Origin: Patescibacteria group bacterium
GTDB taxonomy: Bacteria > Patescibacteriota > Microgenomatia > UBA10105
Reading direction: 5' to 3'
Length of the DNA stretch: 21,377 bases
NCBI GenBank assembly: GCA_003524845.1
Contig: DQGR01000028.1
Span: 1-21,377 of the forward strand
The first letter of the stretch is position 1; each line of letters opens with the position of its first letter. Under the pieces are notes generated by a model that saw only the letters and a program-made list of their open reading frames with translations, did no database searches and was not told the origin of the DNA. This document shows, piece after piece, positions 7,192 through 15,063 of this stretch. Both the position numbers and the translations under genes were made by a program.

Positions 7192-10098
7192 TTATTTTAA
7201 AATCTCCTGCAAGAACTGTCCAGTATAAGAAGCCGGATGTTTTGCAACTTCATCAGGTGTACCCGAAGTGACGACATAACCACCTTTATCCCCGCCTTCT
7301 GGCCCAAGATCTATGAGATAATCTGCATTTTTGACAACATCCAAGTTGTGCTCAATCACAATCACGGTATTGCCTTTGGCAACCAGGCGCACGACCACTT
7401 CCAGAAATTTTTTAATATCGGCAAAATGCAGTCCGGTAGTTGGTTCATCCAGGATATAGACGGTTTTACCGGTCTGGCGTTTTGACAGTTCAGTTGCGAG
7501 TTTGACCCGCTGCGACTCGCCGCCAGAAAGCGTCGGCGCCGATTGTCCCAGATGTATATAGCCCAGACCCACGTCTTTAAGCGTTTGCAGTTTTTCATGC
7601 GTGCCAGGTAAATTGCGGAAAAACTCCACCGCTTCGTCGACTGTCATATCCAGGACTTCCGCTATTGATTTACCGTGAAACTTAACCTCGAGCGTTTCGC
7701 TGTTATAACGTTTACCGAGGCAGACTTCACAACTAACAAAGACATCGGAGAGAAACTGCATTTCAATTTTGATTTGACCCTCCCCTTCGCACGTTTCACA
7801 CCTGCCGCCTTTGACATTAAAGGAAAATCTACCAGGTTTGTAACCGCGGGCGCGCGCATCAGGTAGTTGCGAATAGAGGTCGCGTACTTGAGTAAGCAGG
7901 CCGGTATAGGTGGCCGGATTGCTTTTGGGTGTGCGGCCGATTGGCGACTGGTCAACTAAAATTATTTTGTCAATCAGCTCTACTCCAGTAATTTCCGTAA
8001 ATGTGGCCGGCTTTAATTTCGTATACCGTTTTGATTCAACGAGCGCCGGATACAGGGTTTCGGTAATTAAGGTTGATTTGCCTGAACCGGAGACACCGGT
8101 AACGCAAATAAACTGTCCGAGCGGAAATGAAACATCAATACTTTTAAGATTGTTGCCGCGGGCGCCTTTAATCGTTATATTTCCTTCCGGAAGCGACGTC
8201 TGATGAGTGATCTCCAGAAGTTTGGGATTTTTTAAATACTTTCCGGTAGTAGTAGATGACGCAGTTAAGAGTTCACGCGGCGGACCGGAAAAGATTACCT
8301 GTCCCCCTCTGTTTCCTGCTCCGGGGCCAAAGTCAAACACCCAGTCAGCACATTCAATAATTTCCCGGTCGTGTTCAACTACGACCACGGTATTTCCGAG
8401 GTCACGCAGTTTCTTGAGTGTCGTTATCAAACGCCGGTTATCTCGCTGGTGTAAACCAATTGACGGTTCATCCAGTACATATAAAACGCCCGAAAGCCCG
8501 GAACCAATTTGAGAGGCGAGGCGGATCCGCTGCGCCTCGCCGCCAGCCAGAGTAGCCGCTCCCCGGTCAAGCGACAGATACTCCAGTCCGACTGCTGATA
8601 AAAAAGACAACCGGGTGTTGAATTCTTTAAGGATCGAGGCAGCAATTATCTGTTCCCGGGCGGATAGTTTTTGTGGTAGCTGGGTAATAAAGTCAAGTGT
8701 TTTGTCAATTGCCAGATGCGTAATTTCCACTATTGATTTTTGCTCGATCGTAATCCCCAGTACTTCTTTTTTCAAGCGCGCGCCTTTACATTCCTGACAG
8801 ATTTCGGTACGCATAAACTTGGCAATTTCGCCCCTGACAAACTCGGATTCGGTTTCGCTAAAGCGTTTTTCCAGGTCACGAATTATCCCTGAATATGTTT
8901 CGTGGATCCGGGTCAACTGTCCCATCCTATTTGTTCCGCGCACAGTGTAGAGCTGGTCGCCGGTACCAAAGAGTAGTAATTTCCGCTCATCAGCAGATAA
9001 CTGGCCAATGGGAATTCGCAAGTTTATTCGTTTTTCATTGGCCATGGTGGTCACGATCCGGGAAAACCAGGTATCGTGAAAAAACATTTTCGAATACGGT
9101 AAAATCCCGCCTTCGGAAATAGTCAGGTTTGGGTTAAAGACAAGATTCGCGTCAATTTTAAGTAAGCTGCCGATTCCGGAACAAGTGAGGCATGCGCCGT
9201 GGGGTGAATTAAAGGAAAAAATCCGCGGTTCTATTTCGGCAATACTGATATTGCAAATTGGGCAGGAGAACCGTTCGGAAAATAAATGATCGCGCAACTC
9301 GTTCGGTTTATCAGGAAAGGTAAAACTGGCATCCGTAACTTCGCTGACAATAACTAGCCCATCAGACAGTCCCAAAGCCTGTTCAGTTGAGTCGGTTAGG
9401 CGGGTTTTAAAATTCGAAAGTGCGATTTTGTCACGCAGTAGTTTTTTTTCCAGGACAAATTTATCCACCACCACTTCAATCGTATGCTTATTGTTTTTCA
9501 AAAGTACCGGCACATCAAACAAATCAAAAATCTGTCGGTCGATGCGCACCTTGGCGTAACCTTTAGCCCGCAGATTTTCAAACAGTGACGTAAATTCGCC
9601 TTTTCGGTCTCTGACAACCGGAGACAGGATTAAATATCGGCGTTGTGGTACACCGGTCAGATCGTTGGCATTTGTCAGAATTGAGGTAACAATCTGGTCC
9701 GGCGACTGGCGGGAAATTTCCCGGCCGCAGTTGGGGCAATGCGGATGTCCGATCCGGGCAAACAGTAAACGCAAATAATCATAAATTTCCGTGACCGTCC
9801 CCACCGTTGACCGGGGGTTGTGGGAAGTGGATTTCTGGTCAATTGAAATTGCCGGAGACAGCCCGTCAATTGAATCAACGTCCGGCTTATTCATGATCCC
9901 TAAAAACTGGCGGGCATAGGAGGAAAGCGATTCCACATACCGGCGCTGCCCCTCTGCATAAATCGTGTCAAAGGCGAGTGATGACTTGCCACTTCCTGAT
10001 ACGCCGGTAAAGACAACCAGTTTATTTTTGGGGATATCGAGATTGATACTTTTGAGGTTATGTTGCCGGGCTCCTCTGACTCGAATAAAGTTTTCCAT
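7192..10098 (-). CDS. uvrA: Excinuclease ABC subunit UvrA
   Basis: UvrA is the ATP-dependent damage sensor of nucleotide excision repair. It dimerises, loads UvrB and leaves. The 968-residue protein has two ABC ATPase halves: Walker A GVSGSGKSSLAF (32-43) and signature LAGGEAQRIRLA in the first, then GVSGSGKSTLI and LSGGESQRVKLA in the second. Zinc-type cysteine pairs occur as CPNC, CPIC/CLTC and CETC/CEVC. Both Walker B regions end in LDEP. The frame is open for 50 more codons upstream (to 10248), but the family begins at MENFIRVRGARQHNLKSI, so I place the start at 10098. There is no Shine-Dalgarno; a candidate extended -10 lies at 10213-10221. The transglutaminase gene follows in the same direction. 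Confidence 0.97.
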   Translation of the reverse strand: MENFIRVRGARQHNLKSINLDIPKNKLVVFTGVSGSGKSSLAFDTIYAEGQRRYVESLSSYARQFLGIMNKPDVDSIDGLSPAISIDQKSTSHNPRSTVGTVTEIYDYLRLLFARIGHPHCPNCGREISRQSPDQIVTSILTNANDLTGVPQRRYLILSPVVRDRKGEFTSLFENLRAKGYAKVRIDRQIFDLFDVPVLLKNNKHTIEVVVDKFVLEKKLLRDKIALSNFKTRLTDSTEQALGLSDGLVIVSEVTDASFTFPDKPNELRDHLFSERFSCPICNISIAEIEPRIFSFNSPHGACLTCSGIGSLLKIDANLVFNPNLTISEGGILPYSKMFFHDTWFSRIVTTMANEKRINLRIPIGQLSADERKLLLFGTGDQLYTVRGTNRMGQLTRIHETYSGIIRDLEKRFSETESEFVRGEIAKFMRTEICQECKGARLKKEVLGITIEQKSIVEITHLAIDKTLDFITQLPQKLSAREQIIAASILKEFNTRLSFLSAVGLEYLSLDRGAATLAGGEAQRIRLASQIGSGLSGVLYVLDEPSIGLHQRDNRRLITTLKKLRDLGNTVVVVEHDREIIECADWVFDFGPGAGNRGGQVIFSGPPRELLTASSTTTGKYLKNPKLLEITHQTSLPEGNITIKGARGNNLKSIDVSFPLGQFICVTGVSGSGKSTLITETLYPALVESKRYTKLKPATFTEITGVELIDKIILVDQSPIGRTPKSNPATYTGLLTQVRDLYSQLPDARARGYKPGRFSFNVKGGRCETCEGEGQIKIEMQFLSDVFVSCEVCLGKRYNSETLEVKFHGKSIAEVLDMTVDEAVEFFRNLPGTHEKLQTLKDVGLGYIHLGQSAPTLSGGESQRVKLATELSKRQTGKTVYILDEPTTGLHFADIKKFLEVVVRLVAKGNTVIVIEHNLDVVKNADYLIDLGPEGGDKGGYVVTSGTPDEVAKHPASYTGQFLQEILK

Positions 10099-10103
10099 AA
10101 TTA

Positions 10104-10193
10104 TTACTTGTCGCGTAAGCGCTCTTTCAAGGCTATCCTGTTGCTCGTCACCTCGGCCTTGATAATTTTTTCCAGAGCACCTAAAATGACCAC
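10104..10193 (-). CDS. Possible 29-aa leader peptide upstream of uvrA
   Basis: A short frame with GTG at 10193 reads VILGALEKIIKAEV after the start, ends LKERLRDK, and stops at tandem TAA TAA, only 5 bases before the uvrA ATG. The predicted product is charged and helical, more protein-like than the uvrA-frame extension over the same bases. It lies downstream of the candidate uvrA promoter and could couple translation into uvrA, which lacks a Shine-Dalgarno. The frame is open further upstream to about 10268. No Shine-Dalgarno is seen and chance is quite possible. Confidence 0.2.
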   Translation of the reverse strand: MVILGALEKIIKAEVTSNRIALKERLRDK

Positions 10194-10212
10194 GAGTACC
10201 CGTGGCGTAAGA

Positions 10213-10221
10213 ATTGTAACA
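10213..10221 (-). promoter_or_regulatory. Extended -10 promoter element of uvrA
   Basis: Minus-strand TGTTACAAT (TGn plus TACAAT) lies about 115 bases before the uvrA ATG. The base window 17 bp upstream, TACCGT, is a poor -35, but extended -10 promoters can do without one. Confidence 0.35.
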
Positions 10222-10241
10222 TACCGGAGTAACAAACGGTA
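10222..10241. promoter_or_regulatory. Dyad TACCG-N10-CGGTA, candidate operator at uvrA
   Basis: Perfect 5-bp half-sites in inverted orientation, separated by 10 bases, directly abut the extended -10 of uvrA. The position suits a repressor site, and LexA is encoded 3 kb away. The exact dyad is not found in the uvrB-lexA interval, so assigning it to LexA is only a guess. Confidence 0.25.
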
Positions 10242-10250
10242 CAGGCAACT

Positions 10251-10760
10251 ATGGCTTATATTGAGGCTTTTCTACAACTAGGTCAGTGTTTGTTTTACTC
10301 GTATCTGAGTGAAATAGAAGCTGAGAGCGCTTTACCGCAAACAGTAAAAACAAAGTCCATAACGCCGTTAAGTGCGGATTTAGAACCCGATGACAATGCC
10401 ATACTTTTACCCACTGACTTACATTTACCGTTGTACGAAGAAATGAACAAAGTTTTTCCAAATGTGTCTTCTTTTGGAGAAAACAGATGTAAAATCGTTA
10501 TCGATAGAGACTATTGGTCGACGCCAACAGTAGTAGAGGTTGAAAGAGTTGAAGTTGATACGGATAAGGATAGGCGGATGATTTTCAGGGTTGGAGTTAG
10601 TTATCAATATGGGGATGATCAATATAAATATGTAATTCCGCGTGCAAATGTAATTACCTATGATCGCGCATCTTACGACAAGGTAAGTTTTTGGATCGTA
10701 AATGATAATCAGGCAACAAGAGTCACCGTATGTAATGACGGATATGTACAGTTGACTTAA
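10251..10760 (+). CDS. Hypothetical protein (169 aa), orphan gene between uvrA and uvrB
   Basis: An intact 169-residue frame starts MAYIEAFLQLGQ, diverges from uvrA and converges on uvrB, ending 16 bases from the uvrB stop. The first 25 residues may form an amphipathic helix. The second half is predicted beta-rich and charged (VVEVERVEVDTDKDRRMIF, then GVSYQYGDDQYKYVI). There is no signal peptide or clear membrane segment. AGG six bases before the ATG is only a weak Shine-Dalgarno. Base composition appears more AT-rich than the flanking uvr genes. I recognise no family. It interrupts what could otherwise be a uvrB-uvrA run, which suggests insertion of a lineage-specific gene. Confidence 0.6.
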   Translation: MAYIEAFLQLGQCLFYSYLSEIEAESALPQTVKTKSITPLSADLEPDDNAILLPTDLHLPLYEEMNKVFPNVSSFGENRCKIVIDRDYWSTPTVVEVERVEVDTDKDRRMIFRVGVSYQYGDDQYKYVIPRANVITYDRASYDKVSFWIVNDNQATRVTVCNDGYVQLT

Positions 10761-10776
10761 GGATGCGCATAAAAAA

Positions 10777-12906
10777 TTAGAGCATTGAACTCTGTTTTAG
10801 CTCACGAATTCGATCCCGTAGTTCGGCGGCGAATTCAAAATCCAAATTCGCGGCAGCGTGACGCATTTCGGTTTCGAGTTTTTTAATCAATCGTTTTGCG
10901 TCCTGCGGAGTCAATGATTCGTCTTTAATTTCCAGCAACTTACGCTCATCACTTTTTCTTTTGGTCGAACCAAACACCGGATCATCAACCGTTTCTTCAG
11001 TAGTAACGAGTTTGTCGCGGATTGGTTTACTGATACCGGTTGGTGTAATATTATGTTTTTGATTATACGCCAACTGAATTTCACGCCGGCGTTTGACCTC
11101 GGCAATTGCGCGTTGCATTGAGCCGGTGACAACATCTGCATACATGATCACCCGGCCGGATACGTGACGGGCAGCCCGGCCCATAGTCTGGATGAGGGAA
11201 ACTTCGCTCCTTAAAAACCCCTCTTTATCCGCGTCTAAAATCGCAACTAACGATACTTCAGGTAAATCAAGACCTTCACGCAGCAAATTAATGCCCACAA
11301 TGACGTCATACTTTCCGGCTCGTAAATCATCCAAAATGTCGCTCCGCTCAAGCGTCAGCACATCAGAATGTAGATAGTGGACTTTGATGCCCTTTTCTTC
11401 AAGAAAAGTAGACAAGTCTTCGGCCATACGTTTGGTCAATGTGGTGACCAGTACTCGCTGACCATTGCTAATGGTGGCGCGGATCTCAATTTCCAGGTTA
11501 GCTACTTGGTTACCTACCGGACGGATCGTAACTTCAGGGTCGATAAGGCCAGTCGGGCGGATAAGTTGTTCAATTACTGCAGGAATGTTCTGCGCTCCAC
11601 CATTTTCAACAGTTAAGGACTTTTTTGCACCCACAACAGACTGCTCAATTGCTCTATTGTTCAATTGTTGAATTGTTGTCGCGTTATGTTGTGCTCTTTC
11701 AACTTCCCACTGTGCCGGTGTTGCGGATACGTAAACGGTTTGAGGAATGCGGCGTAAAAATTCATCAAAGCGCAGCGGCCGGTTATCAAGAGCAGCAGGC
11801 AAGCGAAAACCAAAGTTTACCAGGACTTCTTTGCGCGCGCGGTCGCCGTTGTACATACCACGGATTTGCGGCACGGTCATATGCGATTCGTCTATAATCA
11901 GCAACCACTCATTCCCATATGTTTCCTGATAATAATCAAACAGGGTGTAGGGCGCATCTCCCGGATTTCTGCCGTCAAAATAACGGGAATAATTTTCTAT
12001 CCCGTTGACATAGCCCAACTCCTGGATCATCTCGAGATCAAAGCGGACTTTTTGTTGGATCCGTTGGGCTTCCAATAATTTCTGATGTGATTTGAAAAGT
12101 TGAATCTGCTGTTCCAGATCTGCCTCTATAACTTTAAAAACTGCTTTGTTTTGCTGCGGGTCTGTCATGTAGTGTTTGGCAGGATATAGAACATAGAGTG
12201 ATAGTTCTTCAATCGTGTTACCAGTCAATGGATCAATTTTCCGTAGTTTAGTCACGCGTTTGCCGTCGTGTTCAATGCGGACTGCGGTATCTGCGTAGGC
12301 AGGAAACAGGTCGAGCGTGTCTCCTCTAACCCTGAATGTGCCGCGGTGAAATCCATAGTCAGAGCGTTCGTACTGTAAATTGACCAGGCGCGCCAGGATC
12401 GACTCACGGGTCACCTCCATGCCAGAGCGCATTTCCAGGATAAAACTGCCGTATTCTTTGGGCGAGCCGATGTTATAGATACAGGAAACTGAAGACACAA
12501 TCAGCGTATCTTTGCGGGTGAGCAAATTGGTTGTAGCTGCCAGCCTGAGTTTATCGATTTCTTCATTAATCTCAGTCTCTTTTTCAATGTATGTATCACT
12601 TTGCGGAATATACGCTTCTGGTTGATAATAATCATAATACGATACAAAATACGAAACGGCATTTTTCGGGAAAAAACTTTTAAACTCCTGGTAAAGTTGG
12701 GCAGCCAGGGTTTTATTGTGCGAAATGACCAGGGTTGGCCGGTTTAATTGCGCCACTACATTCGCCATGGTAAAGGTTTTACCGCTGCCGGTGACACCCA
12801 AAAGTACCTGTTCACTGATCCCCTGGTTGATGTTTTTGGTGAGCGTCGTAATTGCCTGCGGCTGATCGCCGGTGGGCTGATAGTCGGAAATGAGTTGAAA
12901 GTCCAT
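10777..12906 (-). CDS. uvrB: Excinuclease ABC subunit UvrB
   Basis: UvrB is the damage-verifying helicase-like subunit that UvrA loads on DNA and UvrC then binds. The 709-residue protein opens with the family signature FQLISDYQPTGDQPQAI, then has Walker A GVTGSGKT (37-44). The DNA-gripping beta-hairpin region is YYDYYQPEAYIPQSDTYIEK (90-109). DESH is the Walker B-type motif, and helicase motifs continue to QTMGRAARH. The C-terminal UVR domain for UvrC contact is LETEMRHAAANLDFEFAAEL. Two ATGs are possible, 12912 (MRMDFQ) and 12906 (MDFQ). I prefer 12906 because TATAAT at 12913-12918 abuts 12912 and would start transcription near 12906. It is divergent from lexA. Confidence 0.97.
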   Translation of the reverse strand: MDFQLISDYQPTGDQPQAITTLTKNINQGISEQVLLGVTGSGKTFTMANVVAQLNRPTLVISHNKTLAAQLYQEFKSFFPKNAVSYFVSYYDYYQPEAYIPQSDTYIEKETEINEEIDKLRLAATTNLLTRKDTLIVSSVSCIYNIGSPKEYGSFILEMRSGMEVTRESILARLVNLQYERSDYGFHRGTFRVRGDTLDLFPAYADTAVRIEHDGKRVTKLRKIDPLTGNTIEELSLYVLYPAKHYMTDPQQNKAVFKVIEADLEQQIQLFKSHQKLLEAQRIQQKVRFDLEMIQELGYVNGIENYSRYFDGRNPGDAPYTLFDYYQETYGNEWLLIIDESHMTVPQIRGMYNGDRARKEVLVNFGFRLPAALDNRPLRFDEFLRRIPQTVYVSATPAQWEVERAQHNATTIQQLNNRAIEQSVVGAKKSLTVENGGAQNIPAVIEQLIRPTGLIDPEVTIRPVGNQVANLEIEIRATISNGQRVLVTTLTKRMAEDLSTFLEEKGIKVHYLHSDVLTLERSDILDDLRAGKYDVIVGINLLREGLDLPEVSLVAILDADKEGFLRSEVSLIQTMGRAARHVSGRVIMYADVVTGSMQRAIAEVKRRREIQLAYNQKHNITPTGISKPIRDKLVTTEETVDDPVFGSTKRKSDERKLLEIKDESLTPQDAKRLIKKLETEMRHAAANLDFEFAAELRDRIRELKQSSML

Positions 12907-12912
12907 GCGCAT

Positions 12913-12918
12913 ATTATA
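12913..12918 (-). promoter_or_regulatory. -10 box of uvrB
   Basis: Minus-strand TATAAT ends 6 bases before the ATG at 12906 and directly abuts the alternative ATG at 12912. The spacing predicts a leaderless or nearly leaderless uvrB mRNA. No clear -35 is visible. Confidence 0.5.
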
Positions 12919-12993
12919 TTCGATCGGTCAGGTTTTGGGTATTTATCGTTTTTAGAAAAGTGTTTTGATCTTGTTAGCACTATTTTGACTGTA

Positions 12994-13022
12994 TTGACTT
13001 TCGGTTATTTGTGTCGTAATTT
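12994..13022 (+). promoter_or_regulatory. lexA promoter
   Basis: TTGACT (12994-12999) and TAATTT (13017-13022) are separated by 17 bases. A second TTGACT lies 9 bases upstream at 12985. The predicted leader is about 65 bases, AT-rich, and lacks a Shine-Dalgarno. The 8-mer TTCGGTTA occurs at 13000-13007 and again at 13042-13049, flanking the -10. Confidence 0.5.
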
Positions 13023-13093
13023 ACTATTCAGTACCATTATGTTCGGTTAAACTCTAATTTTGATTTTTTAACTTTTAATTTTAAATTACTACC

Positions 13094-13720
13094 ATGCCAG
13101 CAACACTCTATCCACGCGAACGCCAAGCTCTGGAATTTATCAGCCAGTTTATCCAGCGCCATGGCTATGCGCCGACCCTGAAGGAAATCTGCGGCGCCTT
13201 AAACGTTTCGAGTGTGGCTACCGTGCATGAGCACCTTGATCACCTGCGCCAGAAAGGGTTTATCAAAAAACTGGATGGTGCTGCGCGTGGGATTGAGCTC
13301 GTCACCTCAAAATTTAAACCAAAAAACAATGAGGGTACGGTGGAATTGCCGGTACTTGGCTTTATCGCCGCCGGACAACCGCTGGAGCCGCATACTGACC
13401 CGAATTTTTATTTTAAAGTCGCGCCGGGTATGGTCGCTGCTGACAAACCGGCGTATATTTTGCAGGTCAAAGGCGATTCGATGATTGATGACGGGATTCT
13501 GGACGGAGATTATGTCGTCATCCAGCACCAGAATGACGCACGCAACGGTGATATTGTGGTTGCGATGTTGCCCAATGGTTACGTCACCCTGAAGCGGATT
13601 TTTTTCGAGCGGGAACGGATCAAGCTCGCTCCGGCCAATTCCACCATGGCGCCTATCTTTGCCACGCACGTCAAGATTCAGGGCAAATGCGTCGGCGTCA
13701 TCCGCAAATACGTCACCTAG
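13094..13720 (+). CDS. lexA: LexA repressor, SOS response regulator
   Basis: The 208-residue protein has the two LexA domains. The N-terminal winged helix-turn-helix covers about 1-70 (ERQALEFISQFI, YAPTLKEICGALNVSS, GFIKKLDGAARGIEL). The C-terminal S24 latent peptidase has the A93-G94 cleavage site in FIAAGQP, nucleophile S129 in VKGDSM and base K167 in YVTLKRIF. RecA-ssDNA filaments trigger self-cleavage and derepression of repair genes. All catalytic residues are present, so it should be functional. It diverges from uvrB across a 187-base interval, a natural place for autoregulation and joint control. No known LexA operator consensus (CTGT-N8-ACAG or GAAC-N4-GTTC) is obvious there, so the operator is probably lineage-specific. 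Confidence 0.96.
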   Translation: MPATLYPRERQALEFISQFIQRHGYAPTLKEICGALNVSSVATVHEHLDHLRQKGFIKKLDGAARGIELVTSKFKPKNNEGTVELPVLGFIAAGQPLEPHTDPNFYFKVAPGMVAADKPAYILQVKGDSMIDDGILDGDYVVIQHQNDARNGDIVVAMLPNGYVTLKRIFFERERIKLAPANSTMAPIFATHVKIQGKCVGVIRKYVT

Positions 13721-13740
13721 CCTCGCTTTGACCATTCGGG

Positions 13741-13746
13741 TATAAT
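13741..13746 (+). promoter_or_regulatory. -10 box of the DUF1361 gene
   Basis: TATAAT ends 9 bases before the ATG at 13756, with no Shine-Dalgarno between. A TTGACC is present upstream but only 7 bases away, too close to be its -35. A leaderless transcript separate from lexA is likely. Confidence 0.45.
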
Positions 13747-13755
13747 AGAGCTTCT

Positions 13756-14343
13756 ATGTACACCGGTGATCTCCGCCTTGATTTGTTTATTAATACCTTG
13801 TGGATGGGCTGGAATTTGCTACTTGCTGCAGTCCCCTTTTTGCTCGCCCAGTACCTGTTTCATCCGAAAAAACAATCTTCGCTTATTTGGTGCGTTGGTT
13901 TTTTTCTGTTTATTATCTTTCTTCCGAACGCACCCTATGTACTCACCGACCTCGTACATTTCTCACGAGTATTGCCTGAGCTGACTTCACGCAAAGAACT
14001 CATGCTGTGGACTGGCCAATTTGCCCTGTTTGTACTTATTGGATTTATCCTTTTTTACGAGAGCTTCCGTAAACTGGAGCAGTATATGCTAAAAAAGCGC
14101 TACAAACAGTATAAACTCTTCTTTCGGCTGGTAACTTTTGGCATAATCAGTATCGGTGTCTATTTTGGCCGCTTTTTACGCTTTAATAGCTGGGACCTGT
14201 TGATGCGGCCAAAAACTGTACTCATAGCCACACGTTATTTAAATGACCCGCCGACGCTGACCTTTGTTACTTTGTACTCCGTACTTTTATTTGTGTTATA
14301 TTTTATATACGAACAGATTGAAGTAAAAATATCCGCAAACTGA
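13756..14343 (+). CDS. DUF1361 family integral membrane protein
   Basis: The 195-residue protein has about five membrane helices (roughly 10-35, 40-60, 82-103, 122-143 and 170-188). DUF1361 features are the FLPNAPYVLTDLVHF block after the second helix and the later YFGRFLRFNSWDLL. The family occurs widely in bacteria and its biochemical role is unknown; the conserved Asn-Pro-Tyr-Asp residues near the membrane face suggest more than structure, but this is inference. It starts 35 bases after lexA but appears to have its own -10. The loop between helices three and four is strongly basic (KKRYKQYK), which fits a cytoplasmic side. Confidence 0.85.
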   Translation: MYTGDLRLDLFINTLWMGWNLLLAAVPFLLAQYLFHPKKQSSLIWCVGFFLFIIFLPNAPYVLTDLVHFSRVLPELTSRKELMLWTGQFALFVLIGFILFYESFRKLEQYMLKKRYKQYKLFFRLVTFGIISIGVYFGRFLRFNSWDLLMRPKTVLIATRYLNDPPTLTFVTLYSVLLFVLYFIYEQIEVKISAN

Positions 14344-14360
14344 CTGAATAGACAGAATAT

Positions 14361-15000
14361 ATGGCTTCCGAATTTGAAAAACAACCCACAAATAGTGAAC
14401 CCGCGCCCTGGGAAAACCAGTTGTTTGATTTAAGACATCTGCATGGTTCTAATTTTGATTTGACGCAGCGGGCCGAGGAGAATAAACTGTATAAATTTGG
14501 TCATTTTCAAGTTCTCAATTTATCTATTAAGATTACTATCACCTCAGCTCAGGATCGACCAAGTTGGCGCACACAAGACCGTAATAAGTAAACCTCAGCG
14601 ACTGGAAGCATACATTAATTTTTCACCGAGTCCAAGATTTTTGCGCACTCCTCACTTTATCGGCATAACTATGCTAGCATTGGGAATTGACTTAGAACCT
14701 TCCGATTCGGAGGATCACTATCAAATACGTACACTTCAGGCGCGAATTGTTGCGGTTACAGCTGGAGAAATTAACAAGATATATGTGTTTAATTGGAACA
14801 GGAAAGGGAATTTACTCGGTATTCAAGAGCTAGTTACTGATAATCAACCTTTTAATGTACTTAAGAAACCAATTAATTTAGATAATCATAATCATAATGC
14901 AAGGGCTAAATTGGTTAATGAATTGCATCTGATGATGACTCAAGTAGTTGGACCGGTAGTCGGCCAAGCACATTTTAAGGATTTAACAAAGACTGATTGA
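14361..15000 (+). pseudogene. Hypothetical protein gene interrupted by one frameshift
   Basis: Two overlapping plus-strand frames look like one gene. The first (14361-14591) starts MASEFEKQPTNSEPAPWENQ and stops at TAA after WRTQDRNK. The second, one base forward, is open across the overlap and runs to TGA at 15000, ending HFKDLTKTD. Dropping one base in the overlap, for example near CGCACACAAG at 14568-14577, would give about 212 residues without a signal peptide. The downstream part (QIRTLQARIVAVTAGEI, then KIYVFNWNRKG) is beta-rich. I recognise no family. It follows DUF1361 by 17 bases and converges on acsA. An intact second gene starting at ATG 14497 is the alternative, but it would overlap the first by 95 bases. 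Confidence 0.45.
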
Positions 15001-15063
15001 ACAGCGCTAAACAAGCTGTACACACCCGGTGTGAAATAGCCTTACATCTCAGGATTTGAAAAC

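Noticed and set aside
10099..10248. 50-codon N-terminal extension of uvrA in the open frame
   Set aside because: Family proteins start at the sequence beginning MENFIRVRGARQHN. The extension has no UvrA similarity and overlaps the candidate promoter and dyad.
199..10266. Shared words AGGCAACTATG and TATGGCTTATA near the starts of the 59-aa ORF and the 169-aa gene
   Set aside because: Eleven-base matches are expected by chance hundreds of times in 21 kb on both strands, and the order of the two words differs between the sites.
12907..12912. Alternative uvrB start giving MRMDFQ
   Set aside because: The -10 TATAAT directly abuts this ATG, so an mRNA would normally begin downstream of it; the second ATG at 12906 fits better. 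N-terminal proteomics would settle it.
13728..13746. TTGACC and TATAAT as a full promoter for the DUF1361 gene
   Set aside because: The two are only 7 bases apart; only the -10 is retained.
15001..15033. Bidirectional terminator between the second broken gene and acsA
   Set aside because: Only two 5-bp stems (ACAGC/GCTGT and CACAC/GTGTG) without a T run; too weak to call.
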